A stretch of DNA of 64,000 bases from Neckera pumila (Eukaryota > Streptophyta > Bryopsida > Hypnales > Neckeraceae), in contig OZ018417.1 of the NCBI GenBank assembly GCA_963969595.1, forward strand, positions 21,950,501-22,014,500, read 5' to 3'. Below, piece by piece: positions 13,939-24,779 of this stretch. Both the position numbers and the translations under genes were made by a program. The notes beneath the pieces were generated by a model. That model was not told where the DNA came from and ran no database searches. It worked only from the letters and a program-made list of their open reading frames with translations. Position 1 is the stretch's first letter. Each line of letters starts with the position of its first letter.

Positions 13939-14574
13939 GCTTGCTATGCTACGCATTCATCATTAGAATTTTATTGGAATTTTTATGTATTAGATAAAAT
14001 GCAGAATACAAATTTCAATAAATCTTCAAATAAAAACTACTAAAATGTTTGTATAATTTTGCTTATAAGTAAGCATATATTGAAATGTACAATAGAAATT
14101 TATTGAATGATGAATGAAATATATGCAATGGTGAATACTGTAAAAGATACACATTTATTGTAATGCATTCAAAAGTTGACTCAATTGTTACGAACAATGG
14201 CAACCCAAAAACTTGGTGAATTGAAAAGAAAAACTTGTAAATTTCAAAAACTTCATGAACAACTTAATTGTTGTGAAATCCAAAATCGCTTCAATTGAAT
14301 AAATTTCTCAAATCATTTGGTAGTAGCAATAGAATTTTGAAATCATAAAAGCTGTAAAAGTAATATTATAGAGGTGATTGCAAACCACTACTCTATTTCT
14401 GTAATATAACATTGTGTGAAAATATTATTTTTATGTATGCATGATTGAAAATATTTTTACAAAATATTAAAATTAATTATTTCAAAGACTTATTGAAATC
14501 ATTATCATGCATTCTATTCAAACATATCAAAATTTTACTAATATGTGATACAATGAATGCGTAGCATAGCAAGC
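13939..14574. mobile_element. 636-bp element with near-perfect 22-bp inverted ends, nested in a TTAA element
   Basis: GCTTGCTATGCTACGCATTC plus two bases at 13939-13960 is exactly inverted at 14553-14574. Sister copies of the host element run straight from the 'ttcctatat' side to the 'tgtacaattcc' side, so this block is an insertion. The inserted block extends a few dozen bases beyond both inverted ends, so the true termini and target duplication are unclear. The interior is AT-rich and non-coding. Confidence 0.7.
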
Positions 14575-14997
14575 ATGAACCCCTATTATTAATGGTAGCA
14601 TTTGTGATATGATAGAGGCTGTTATGATTTGAGTAGTATGATTGTACAATTCCAAATGATCTGAAATTTTCCAAGCATGTAGCCAACTTGCCCTGAAGAA
14701 TGAATCCAAAGAGTAACCACCATTTTAAATATTTTTTCATACAAATGCAACCTTGTGAAGTGCAGCTGCCCAATTTTTTTTGCAAGGCCAATAAAAGGAT
14801 TTTTGTCAATTCAAACGCTATTATCTTGCAATCCACATGGTGAAAAATTCTGAATTTTTTTCTGCATCTTCTCAAACTAGCGTACTTCAAGATCCTACGA
14901 TTATGATTGTCTAAAAATATGTTTTTCCAAAATTTGATATGTGCTCAAAATGGCAATTTTCGAGCATTTTTGGTGAAAACATAGTCAAGGAACTTAA

Positions 14998-15645
14998 CCC
15001 CAAAATGACCTTGTAGACAGAATGTGTCCTTGACCAATTTTTGGAGTTAATTAAAACCTTACAAAATTATTATTTTTAATAGTTTATATTTTTGAAGTTT
15101 TTCTTCTAAAGTTTAGTTTTAGCTTCCAAAATCTGATTTTGAAAATGATTGATTATGAGTTTTCTATTCAAGATTTTGTGCATGGGTGTCCATTGCAATC
15201 TTGACTTTACATAGTGGTGAGGGCTCTTGAAAATGAGCCTCAAATACACTAGATCTTTGAGAAAAAATCACATTAGAAATTCATTTAAAAAAATTGTAGA
15301 GTAAATTTTCAGAAGTCAAAAATTGATTGGGGTTATGCAGATTAGGCCCTTTAACCTCATATTTTTTTGGTGACCAACTTTTTAGATTTGACATGTGAAA
15401 AGAGGATTAAAAGACTTCAAATCACTTTCATAGTTTTAACACCCTCATGATCAAACATTATAATCTTTCAATTTGTAAGATATATTGTTGTGTTTTCTTT
15501 TCTAATGTGATCTTGAACTTGTCTAATTTGATTTTATATGGTTACAATTCAGAAAGAACTGATACAACTTATAAAAAAGTTGGCTTTTTGTTCAATTTAG
15601 AGCACATTCCTAGAAGCTCAGGAAAATTCCAGGGTCATTTTGGGG
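14998..15645. mobile_element. 648-bp TTAA-flanked element with CCCCAAAATGACC ends
   Basis: TTAA at 14994-14997, then CCCCAAAATGACCTTG; on the right CAGGGTCATTTTGGGG, then TTAA at 15646-15649. Outside it the sequence reads GAAC-TTAA-GGGG-TTAA once the element is removed, which is the diverged end of the host element, whose sisters read GAACTTTAGGGGTTAA. It therefore inserted into a TTAA formed in the host's own terminus and duplicated it. The ends resemble but differ from the CCCCTAAAGG family. Confidence 0.82.
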
Positions 15646-15657
15646 TTAAGGGGTTAA

Positions 15658-16062
15658 CTTACACAGCATTGGTGCCTGCAACTTCCAATCCCAAGTGTAC
15701 CAATCCCCAGTCTAATCTTGTGTGTGCATTTGGCAATCAACTGAATAGAGACTCAGTCCCAAACTGCGTATTCAGAATCCCCAAAACATCCGAGTTTTGC
15801 AGTCCAGAAAGCAATACAAAACAAAATACATCATCACTTTCACTTGACTCTCTCCACAGGCATCACTTGAATGAATGCTTATCATTCCCAGACAGAAACA
15901 TCACCTTCGATTCCCCTGTGGATCACAATGACTGCCTCAAATCAAACAACAGAGTTCCCACTCATTTTTTTTTGGAAAAGAACTGTGTTCATAAAAAAAC
16001 CAAAAATAGGAGAAAACAATCAATTCGGCTCACGCGGAGGTCTCAACCTGGGTGGCAGGCTA
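15658..16062. other. Unrecognised stretch; open frame across 15447-16148
   Basis: A 233-codon frame on + (15447-16148) begins inside the element at 14998-15645, crosses its end and runs into the element at 16063-16454. It is therefore most likely chance read-through of joined repeats and I do not call it a gene. The part at about 15670-15990 is less AT-rich than its surroundings and matches no family I know. Confidence 0.3.
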
Positions 16063-16454
16063 AGGTCGGACCACCTATACCTAATCGCTTAAGCTCTTGT
16101 GGCCCAGATGGTGAGCAGTTGAATGCGATGGAGATTTTTCCCATGTAGGGAGATAGAAAATACTGAGATTGTGAAATTTTCAGAATTTTTTTGCAAAACT
16201 GAAATTTCTGTGAATTTTGGGAGCCAAAAAGTGTTCCGAACCAATTTCCAATCTGTAGAGTCTTCCAATTCCAATCACTCAAGAACTAGCTCCCTACTAT
16301 CTACTTTCTTGTTACTTTTTGCATACTTTAGGACATGTGTCATGATCTAGTTCTAACCTTAATAAAGAGTAAAAAACATATTATAAGCCTTGATTGGAAA
16401 TAGGACACTACCGGTTGGGAATTGGTCCCTAGTTGGAAATGGGTGGTCCGACCT
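16063..16454 (+). mobile_element. 392-bp inverted-repeat element with AGGTCGGACCACC ends
   Basis: AGGTCGGACCACC at 16063 is inverted as GGTGGTCCGACCT ending at 16454, with TA on each side. The interior (gggagccaaaaagtg and nearby words) recurs at about 19260-19500 and, inverted, at about 20585-20800. Its right edge supplies the TTAA used by the next element. Confidence 0.65.
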
Positions 16455-16457
16455 TAA

Positions 16458-17370
16458 CCCCTAAAGGACCGGTTGTCCCCTCGGGGGACAATTTGGGTCC
16501 GGGCAAGTTCCTATGATTTCAATTTTTAGTAATATTTTTTGGAATTTTTTGAGGTTGTGTATTTTTGTGAGATCTTTGCAAATATATAATTTTTATTTTA
16601 ATTGATGCCCGGGAGCAAAAGTTATGGCACAATAAGTAAAAATGGAATTTTGCGGGCAGCCCCCAAAAAATCACCAAAAGTCAAAATAATTTTTTTTCAA
16701 ATTTTTGACTCAAAAATTATATTTTTGTCTACATGTGAAGCTTTGTTCCATTCAATTTGGACTAATAATGAAAAAGTTATGGACAATCTTAGTTTTTCGG
16801 GCAATCTAAGCATCTTCTTGAAAAAATAAGTTGTAGAATTCATTTTTGAATGTAATTTTGAGAATTTTTCAAAAAAATTTGTTAGACAGGGTTAGATTTT
16901 CTTGCTAGAACAATCTCACCATTGGAATTATTGTGATTCAATTCCATCTAAAAGCTATTAACAATTTAGTTTTTTCTTCAATCTTGAACCCACTTCTACT
17001 TAACAATTTTTTAATGAGTGAAAATTAAGTGATTTTTTTGGTAGATTTTCAGCTCAACTACTTAACATAAATAAGTAGAAAATCGAAATCAGTAGTGCAA
17101 AAAAATTGAACTAAAAAGATTCAAAGCCAAAAAATCTAGTGAAGCAAGGTGGAAAAAAAGTTGTTTTCTTCACTTTAAATGCATATATCTTGCAATCCAC
17201 GTGGTCAAAGTTTCTGAAATTTCTTCCACATATTCATATACTAGTCAATTATAAGATCTTACGGTTGGATATGCAAAAAAAAAACAATTTTTTAAACTCT
17301 TTTCTCTTTGCAATAGAAATGACAGTTTTGAATGGGTTTTGGTAGGAAAATCAACTCGGTCCTTTAGGGG
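16458..17370 (-). mobile_element. TTAA-flanked element, subfamily A (913 bp)
   Basis: TTAA at 16454-16457, then CCCCTAAAGGACC; right end GGTCCTTTAGGGG, then TTAA at 17371-17374. Next to the left terminus is a small palindrome, TTGTCCCCTCGGGGGACAA, found at one end of all subfamily A copies. The orientation is opposite to the copy at 19655. No coding capacity. Confidence 0.85.
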
Positions 17371-17374
17371 TTAA

Positions 17375-19193
17375 GTGAAAGATGCCACTCGGGCTTATGA
17401 AGAATGCCAAGAACAAAAGACTTTGTTTTTACACCAGGTGTTCAGAAACACTTGGCAGAGAAGCCTCCGTCTATCCAACTCCCTCTCATTGATGTCTCCC
17501 AAAACATTCAAGGATGACCAGCTATCTGGAAGTTTTGGAATTGCCCCGGTAATTTGCCTCCACTTTGGTTGCATCCTCTTCTTACAACTGAATCTCCTGG
17601 TTCATTTCCTCTAAGGTAGGAGGCTATTAAAGAGACAAGGCATTAAGAATGGACCTTATAAATGGTTGTGAAATGGACATGAGTTGGTTCTAAAACTGAC
17701 CAGTATAGTCATTGAATGAATCAAAGAAAAAAGCATTATTAATTGCAAGAGCCAATCATTCTCTTGTTATCCCCATTTTTATTTAGAATCGCAAGTGAAC
17801 CGTTTATGAAAGACCGAGGCTCACAATTAGGGACCTACAAACCAACTCGTTTGAAAATTCATAAGTAATTCAAAAATGCTCAAAGAAATACAAAACCACT
17901 TGGGTTAGATTCTTCATCAACTTTTCTTTGTTTGAAAAATGGGCTAAAAATATTCATGTCCAAGGAAATACATGAAAAAGGCGGACCAGCCCTTAGATGC
18001 TCCAATTCCGAGCCTCCTACTTTAGTATCAAATTCTCAACAACCACTTTTCTTCAACTTCAAATTTGCAAAGGCTATATTATTCCTTTATCAAAGACATG
18101 TTGATTTTGAAACTAAATTCTAAATTTCATTACATTAGACAGACATGGACAATAGAGTAGAGGTTGGCCTCCACAACCAACCCTAAAGTGATACTTGCCT
18201 CTAACAACCACCATGTATTAGCCTTAAATTCAAAGTGGCAAGTGGCTAAAATTTGACAGATTCATGAAAGTGGTGGCTTTTTGCACATTGGTTGGTTGCT
18301 AGTCCTACCAATTTTTGTTCGGTTTTGGATCCTCCATTTTCACACTCCAACCGATTATTTTCCAAAAGCACCGGCTAACAATGAAGTGACCCGTGGTTCT
18401 CCCTTGACCATTGGCATGTGCCAACTAGAAACCAAAGATAACATTAGCTCTACAAGCGCCTCCTTGAAAACTTACACTTCCTCCTAGCTCCACTAATTGG
18501 AATTTTAGATTAGACTAAACTAACCTTGAAAAACATTCCATGTTCCCATCTGGTCAAACTTCATTAATTTTCTATATGAAAAACATATTTTTCTAAAACT
18601 AGATATTTTTTTCATGTAGTAATACATATCAAAATAATTTAATTTAATTTATTCAAAACTAATAACATCAAAAAGAAATTCATTTTGATTTTTTGAAGTG
18701 ATTCCTTTGTAAAACTCTTAGTAATTACAAAAATGCTTAAATTTGAGTATGAAGTCTTTAGCAAATTGTAGATGATAGTGGTAAACATCATAGTATAGTT
18801 GGTGTACTCCTTAAGCTCACACACCAAGAGCAATTTGTCAAAAAAGTTTAAAAGTGGTGTATTTTAAGCTCTCAAGATACTACCTTCAAAGTGTCACAAA
18901 AACTATAATTCTTAAAAGATTTGGAAAAAATAGAAAGGAATAAAAAATGAATTATTTATTGGAACTATATTTTCTAGTGAAGCTCCAAGACATTTAAAAT
19001 CAAGAACTACCATATTTGAAATTCAAGTTTAACTCTAAAACTGAGCCTTTCCGACAACTTTGTCCTTTTAAAGGTTAATTAGCAGTTCTACGGAGCACCA
19101 CATCTTTGTTGCTACAAACCTCAACAATGTTTGCATGTGCATGTGGCAAATGTTAAAATAATTGGCAAAATGTGATGATCTAGGCTTCAATGT
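17375..19193. other. Intergenic; contains a dispersed repeat at about 17690-18030
   Basis: The segment from about 17690 to 18030 (gccaatcattctcttg, gtgaaccgtt, gcggaccagcccttag) is matched in inverted orientation at about 53315-53650. A frame at 17375-17614 has some Gln/Glu-rich coding flavour but no recognisable motif. The rest shows nothing. Confidence 0.5.
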
Positions 19194-20990
19194 AAAGTCG
19201 GAGCACCCATAGCTGGTCATTTAAGCAATTTTCAAACAAATTGTGAGCAACTTGAGGCAAATAAAAAATTTGCCATGTAGGAAGATAAGAAATATAGGGA
19301 CTTCAAATTATCCAAAATTTTATTCACAAACATGAAATTACTGTGATTTTTGGGAGCCAAAAAGTTGTCCAGACTAATTGCCAATGTCTAGAGTCTTCCA
19401 TTTCCAATCATGAGAAAACTACTTTCTTACTCACTACTTCCTATTTTCTTGCTCACTACTTCCCTTGCACTTTAAGACATGAGACGTGACCTTATTGTAA
19501 GGTAGAAGCACTGGTAGTCAACTACGCCCAATATCCAACCTTTAGGAATGGAATATTTCCAATCAAGGTTGGAATATTTCCAACCAAAGTTGGAACGGAT
19601 TTTCAACAGAAATTGGGAATGTGTTTTTTTGTTCCTTTTCAAGGTTGGAATTAACCCCTAAAGGCCCAAGGCCTTTTTTCTGCCAAAAAACACCCAAAAC
19701 TGCCATTTTTTAGCAAAGAGTGAAGAAAAAATTAAAAATGTGTTTTTTGCACATCTGACCATAGGATCTTACACCTAACTAGTATAAGAATGTGTGGAAA
19801 AAATTTCAGAATTTTTGACTGCATAGATTGCAAGATATCTACGTTTAAAGTGAAAAAACAAATTTTTCAGGACATTGTGAGACTGGATTCTTTGACTTTG
19901 AACATTTTTAACTTAAAATTTTTACACTACTAAGTTTTGAGCTTTAAATTTTTATAGTGGAGAATTGAGTTGACAATCTACCAAAAAAAAAAAAAATTCA
20001 AAAAAACTTAATTTTCATTATTAAAAAAATTGTTAAGTAGAATTAGGTACGAGATAGAAGGAAAATCTAAAATATTCATATATTTTAGATGGAATTAAAA
20101 TGCACTAATTCCAATGGTGAGATTGTTCTAGCAAGTAAACTAAACCATGCCAAAAAAAATTTTTGAAAAATTTGAAAAATTGCATTAAAAGATGAATCCT
20201 ACAAGTTATTTTTTTCAAAAAGATGCTTTAACTGCCCAAAAAACAAGAATGTCCATAACTTTCTCATAACAAATGCAAATGAAATGAATCAAAGCTTTCC
20301 AGATAGACAAAAATATAATCTATGGGAAAAAAAAAAAAAAAAATTTAAAATTATTTTTTCCAAATTTGTTTTTGCTGCCTGCTCTCCCCTGTTTTGAGCT
20401 TATTTGGGCTTAACTTTTTTTCCCGGGCACTGATTGAAAAAAAAATTATACCCCCACAAAGCTTATCATTTTTTCTATCTTCTAAAAAAGTTTCAAAAAA
20501 TCAGGACAAAATTTCAGCCCGTAGGTACCTGCACAAAATCCCACTTGTCCATTGAACGGACACTTGGGCCTTTAGGGGTTAATAAGGTTGTGACACATGT
20601 CCCAAAGTGGTAAGCGAGAAAGTAGGAAATAGTGAGCAGGAAAGTATTCCAAAAATGATCAGAATTGGAAGAGTCTAGACATTGACTATTGATGAAGTGC
20701 ACTTTTTGGCTCCCAAAATTCACTGTAATTTCAATTTTTGGAATAAAATTTTGAAAATTTTGCAAACCCCATATTTCCTATCTTCCTGCATGGAAAAAAA
20801 TTCCACCACCTCTTACTGCGCATGATCTGCTCCAAAATTACTTAACTTAAATGATCAACTATTGGTGCTTCTACCTTATTAGTCCCAACCTTGAAAAGGA
20901 GAAAAAAACATATTCCAAACTTTGGTTGGAAATATTGGCTCACTATAGGTTGGATATGGGTCCCTGGTCGGGAACAGGTGCTCGGACCTT
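19194..20990. mobile_element. Large foldback element split by a TTAA element
   Basis: AAGTCGGAGCACC near 19194 is inverted as GGTGCTCGGACCTT ending at 20990. Arms of about 450 and 410 bp (gggagccaaaaagt, tagagtcttcca, ggaagat) face each other. The element at 19655-20578 sits in a TTAA of the spacer. The arms are related to the 16063-16454 element. Confidence 0.68.
19655..20578 (+). mobile_element. TTAA-flanked element, subfamily A (924 bp)
   Basis: TTAA at 19651-19654, then CCCCTAAAGGCCCAAGGCC; right end GGGCCTTTAGGGG, then TTAA at 20579-20582. Shares its length and internal words with the copies at 16458, 53955, 56663, 57586 and 58468. Non-coding. Confidence 0.87.
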
Positions 20991-22203
20991 GTGCATGGTC
21001 GGTGCCATTCAAGGGCACTTGAATTTGCTCCAAACTGCAGAAGTTGTGCACCCAACACTGCAGTTAAGTTATTCAAAAGTTTGAGCATTTTGTAAGAAGT
21101 CATGTCAGGCAGGTTCACAATTTCAATTGCAAAATTCTGTCATTTCCAAATCCTGTTGGATTTGATTCGTAGCCCCATAATCTCGTCTGAGGGGAGTTGG
21201 GTACCAGCCTCTAGACTAGTACGGTACAGAAATTCAAATCCAGTTTCCTGCAAGTTACGGAGCCCATGGTAGATCACTAGAAAACAATGGCAAAGCAGAG
21301 AACACATGTTTCACATGTATTTTGGTCAACTTGTTTTCAGAAAAATGATAACAAACATAGGATGAAACTCCTTGAAGCACCAAAACTAGGGTTTGATGGA
21401 GTTTGGTGTTGTGTTTCTTTTGTACTATTCTTGGTTAGGCCTTGTTTTGACACCTGAGGGGGGGGGGAGGGGGAGGGGGGGGGCACTTTATGATTAACTC
21501 TAATATAGGTGGTCAAAATAAAATCACATTGATGGCCATTGTAAATCCCAGAGGGAGCCTATTGGCTTGACTAAGTTTAGATGCTAATATGGCTTCTTAA
21601 TTCTCTAAACAATTCCATTAGCAATCCAAAAAGATTCCTTGAGATTGTAGAATTATGTATAAATCTTTTCTTGTGTCTAAGAGCCGCATGGTGATATACA
21701 TTGAATTCATAAAAAAGTGACTTTCAACTCAATTCCAACCCTTTGAGCCCTAAATTTCACATTGTGTGCAATTTCTACTACATTTGGATGTAAGAGAGCA
21801 AAATTAAGGCATGGACTAGGGTTTTGAATTGGATTGGTTACATTATTGCTTTTATTTTTGTATAGCATTATTCAACAAGGTTTTTTGGGCCCTTCATACT
21901 AAAATGGTTGATGCACGATATGCTTTGTTGTCAAGGGTAGAGGATTCAACTAACAAGTGAATAGAAGAAAAAGAACCAACATTGTGTAATGAAGGAGAAT
22001 GTGAGAGAAGCATATAAAATGTAAGAGACACATCTATAGTGAAGTAGAAGGCCATCTAATACAAACAATGAAAGAGACGCAAAGTTGCAATGGTCACACC
22101 ATTTTTTTTTCTTTGATAGTGAATAATTTAGCTTTTTCTACTTGAATCCAAGCACTTTGCTAACATTGTTGAGTACATTTATAAGCAATATCAACTTTGA
22201 ACT
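20991..22203. other. Intergenic with a poly-G tract and a copy of a dispersed host repeat
   Basis: A G-rich run (about 25 bases with two A interruptions) lies at 21459-21483. From about 21500 to 21800 the sequence is related to about 48282-48560 and to 56530-56662 plus 60151-60320 (ggtggtcaaa, gagggagcctatt, ttccaaccctttgagc). At 21597-21600 it has the single TTAA that is occupied by elements in the 56.6 kb copy. No gene recognised. Confidence 0.55.
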
Positions 22204-22207
22204 TTAA

Positions 22208-23115
22208 CCCAAAATGGTCAGAGACTATGTTTTCACCAAAACCGCTCCAAAATTGCCATTTTTAATACAAGTACCAAATTTTAGGAAAAAAACATTTGTG
22301 GAAACATGTAACCACAGGATCTTATAGTAATCTTGTTTGAGAATATGTAGAAAAAATTTCAAAATTTTCCACCTTATAGATTGCAAGATATTAGCATTTG
22401 AATTGACAAAACCCCTTTTTTTGGCCCTGCGAAAAAACGGGCAGATGCACTTCACAAGGTCACATTTCAATGAAAAAATGTCCAAAATAGTGGTTACTCC
22501 TTGGATTCATTCTTCAAAGTAAGTTGGCTACATGCGCAAAAAATTTCAGATCAATCGGAATTGTACAATATATAAGAAAAAAATAGATTGTAGAAAGAAG
22601 TAGAGAATGATCCAAAACACAAAATTTTATAGAATTTAATTATGAAATTGAAAATTGTCAAACCCAATGGGTGTAATGTTTTAATTAACAATATACATCC
22701 TATGCTTTTATTTTTTTCAAAAAATATTAAAAATTGAGTAAGATAAAGGACTTCAAAGTTTATTTTAGAGTAGGGAATACGTAACTACTAGCAGACTAGA
22801 ACACCTCATAATTTTCATCTCATAAATCAAAATGGAATAATTCAAAGCTTGACACATATATATAAATATAGAAAACCAATTTCAAGTTTTTATTTTTTTT
22901 TTAAAAGTGATTTTCAGAATTTTTTTGAGCTACCCGTTGCCCGTTGAAAATGACATATCATCCAATAACTTTTTAACCATGTAGTCAAAAGTTTTGAAAC
23001 TTGTTGGGCCTTGATGCTACTCCTTGGACACACATTGTGTGAAATTTTTAAAGAAAAAAAAAAAAATTTGCGTTTGTAGTGAGCTGCCAAAAAATGCCGT
23101 TTGGTCCTTTAGGGG
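22208..23115 (+). mobile_element. TTAA-flanked element, subfamily B (908 bp) with an odd left end
   Basis: TTAA at 22204-22207 and 23116-23119; right end GGTCCTTTAGGGG as in the family. The left end reads CCCAAAATGGTC instead of CCCCTAAAGTTC and so resembles the element at 14998. The interior matches 48722-49623 and 55560-56523. Confidence 0.8.
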
Positions 23116-23119
23116 TTAA

Positions 23120-24113
23120 TACTCTCCAATTTTATAAAAAACATTTTACATATAAGATTGTGATAATGTTGTTGGAAATTTTAATTGAGGTCCCCTAGTT
23201 TGGTTACCTGTTTTGCATTTGTCTCTTTAATTATGACTTCCGAAATACTAGCACCAATTAGAGATTCCATATCAAGTTTCGTAAATCACCCCATTCTTAA
23301 AACACAAGTAATAGCCCTAAAATGTTGCAAATGATAGGAAATGTCCAATAAATGACTTTCAATTTTGTTTTAGAAATGAAGAATGCACCAATTCATTTAG
23401 GAATCTAATCATGTTTGGCTAAGTTAACTACCTTAGTAATAAGCCCCATCCTACCAAGTTTTATCCTATAAGGATACAAGGACCAACGGTGTCTCCATAA
23501 ACAATTTTCAAGAAACAGAAGGAAAGGCAAATGCACCAATTCCTCCAAGAATTTAGGGAGCTTTGGCTGACTACTTTAGTAATAGCACCATGCTTTTCCA
23601 AGATTAAACTTGAAACACTATGGAAGGCAATAAATATCTCATGAACAAATTTCAAAAAATGAAAGAAACAAAATGTACCTATTCATCATGAATTTGATAT
23701 TTTTAGCCAACTATCTAAATTGGTGATAGGGCCTTTTTCCACTAAGATTACCTAGGTGACATGGAACTTGGAATGTAGTGTAAAATCCCCCTTAGTTCTC
23801 AGCATCCATCTATACCTTAAATTAGTCTAATAGTCTATCTTTTTTTTTTTTTTTTTTTTTTTTTTACAATGAAATCTCATAGACCATGAGTCTTCCGATT
23901 GCATTCATGGTACCATTGGAAAGCTCTTTGTGAGGAGGGGTGCAGGAGCTTTGTTTTGTGGCATTTGGACCTAAGAAGTGAAAGATGTTGAACTTCAAAG
24001 TTTTTATGAATTAAAAAATTAAAAAAAATCCTCTTATTTTAGCTATGGCAGCAATGCAAGGTACACTAGTCCGGGCTAAACACTATGAGTACATCCACCT
24101 CGTTTTCACGCAG
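23120..24113. other. Intergenic with a poly-T tract and a repeat fragment
   Basis: A run of about 26 T lies at 23841-23866, and a relative of the 11690-11945 unit at about 23905-24005. The repeated phrase on 'atttaggaatctaatcatgt' type sequence around 23390-23720 suggests diverged tandem copies. No gene. Confidence 0.45.
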
Positions 24114-24118
24114 CATCG

Positions 24119-24657
24119 AATTTGAGGGAGGGCTCCTTCTATATGAGCCCTCCTAATGGATTCACGGTGGAGATGGAAGGGCAGGCTCTCCTCGGCCCGA
24201 TGTCCCAAGGGCATTCGGGGTTCCACCTATTTGTCCAACCACTTCATTGCATGGGGAAAACACTACCATTTTTACTTTGCATTTGGGGTCCTATTTGTAA
24301 TGTCAATTGTTTTATATTTTTTTTATAAAACCAAAAGATCTTAGCTAGAAATAAAGGTTACCCTTTCATGTTTACCCCAAACGGTGCTGCGCTCTAGAAC
24401 TAAATCCTACTTGCTCTGCTACGTAGGATTTAGGTGCTATAATAGTATAATATAATTGTAACATTTCGTTTTCAAGTAGAACTTTAAGACGGGGGCAAAA
24501 ATTCTGCCTCGACGGGCAGCTAGGTGGAACCTTGAATGCCCTTGCCATCTCAAAACTCAAGCCACCGAAGCAACCAAGCCCGCCCTTCCATCTGCATTGT
24601 GGATCCATTTGGAGGGCTCAGATGGAGGGAGCCCTCCCTCAAACTCGAGGCTGCCTG
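24119..24657. mobile_element. Foldback element with arms of about 120-145 bp
   Basis: Left arm (24119-24235) begins TTTGAGGGAGGGCTCC; the right arm (24514-24657) is its diverged inverse ending GGGAGCCCTCCCTCAAA. Matching blocks include GAGCCCTCC, AGATGGAAGGGC, CAAGGGCATTC and GGTTCCACCTA. It lies just upstream of the GST-hemerythrin promoter. Family unknown; non-coding. Confidence 0.7.
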
Positions 24658-24779
24658 GTTGCTTGGGTACACACCGGATGAGTTTCAAACGAGTGTAACT
24701 ACGCGGTTGTTTTTTCACCCAAAACTGCAGTTTTTCAAAGAGACTGTTTCGCCAAAGAGGGGCGTGGGTCAGTAGTCAA

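Larger units (their letters stand above)
13361..15653 (-). mobile_element. TTAA-flanked element, subfamily B, with two nested insertions
   Basis: Starts after TTAA (13357-13360) as CTTCCAAAGGATCAA and ends in GGGG before TTAA (15654-15657). Its interior is the reverse of the element at 48722-49623. Removing the 636-bp element and its surroundings (about 13926-14640) and the TTAA element at 14998-15645 leaves about 0.9 kb, the normal size of the family. No transposase frame remains. Confidence 0.78.

Noticed and set aside
15447..16148. Longest intergenic open frame, 233 codons on +
   Set aside because: It starts inside one transposon (14998-15645), crosses its end and finishes inside another (16063-16454); no motif recognised.
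16454..17374. CCCTAAA-like motif in CCCCTAAAGG read as an interstitial telomere
   Set aside because: It occurs once per element end, not in tandem, and is always joined to TTAA and the inverted partner.
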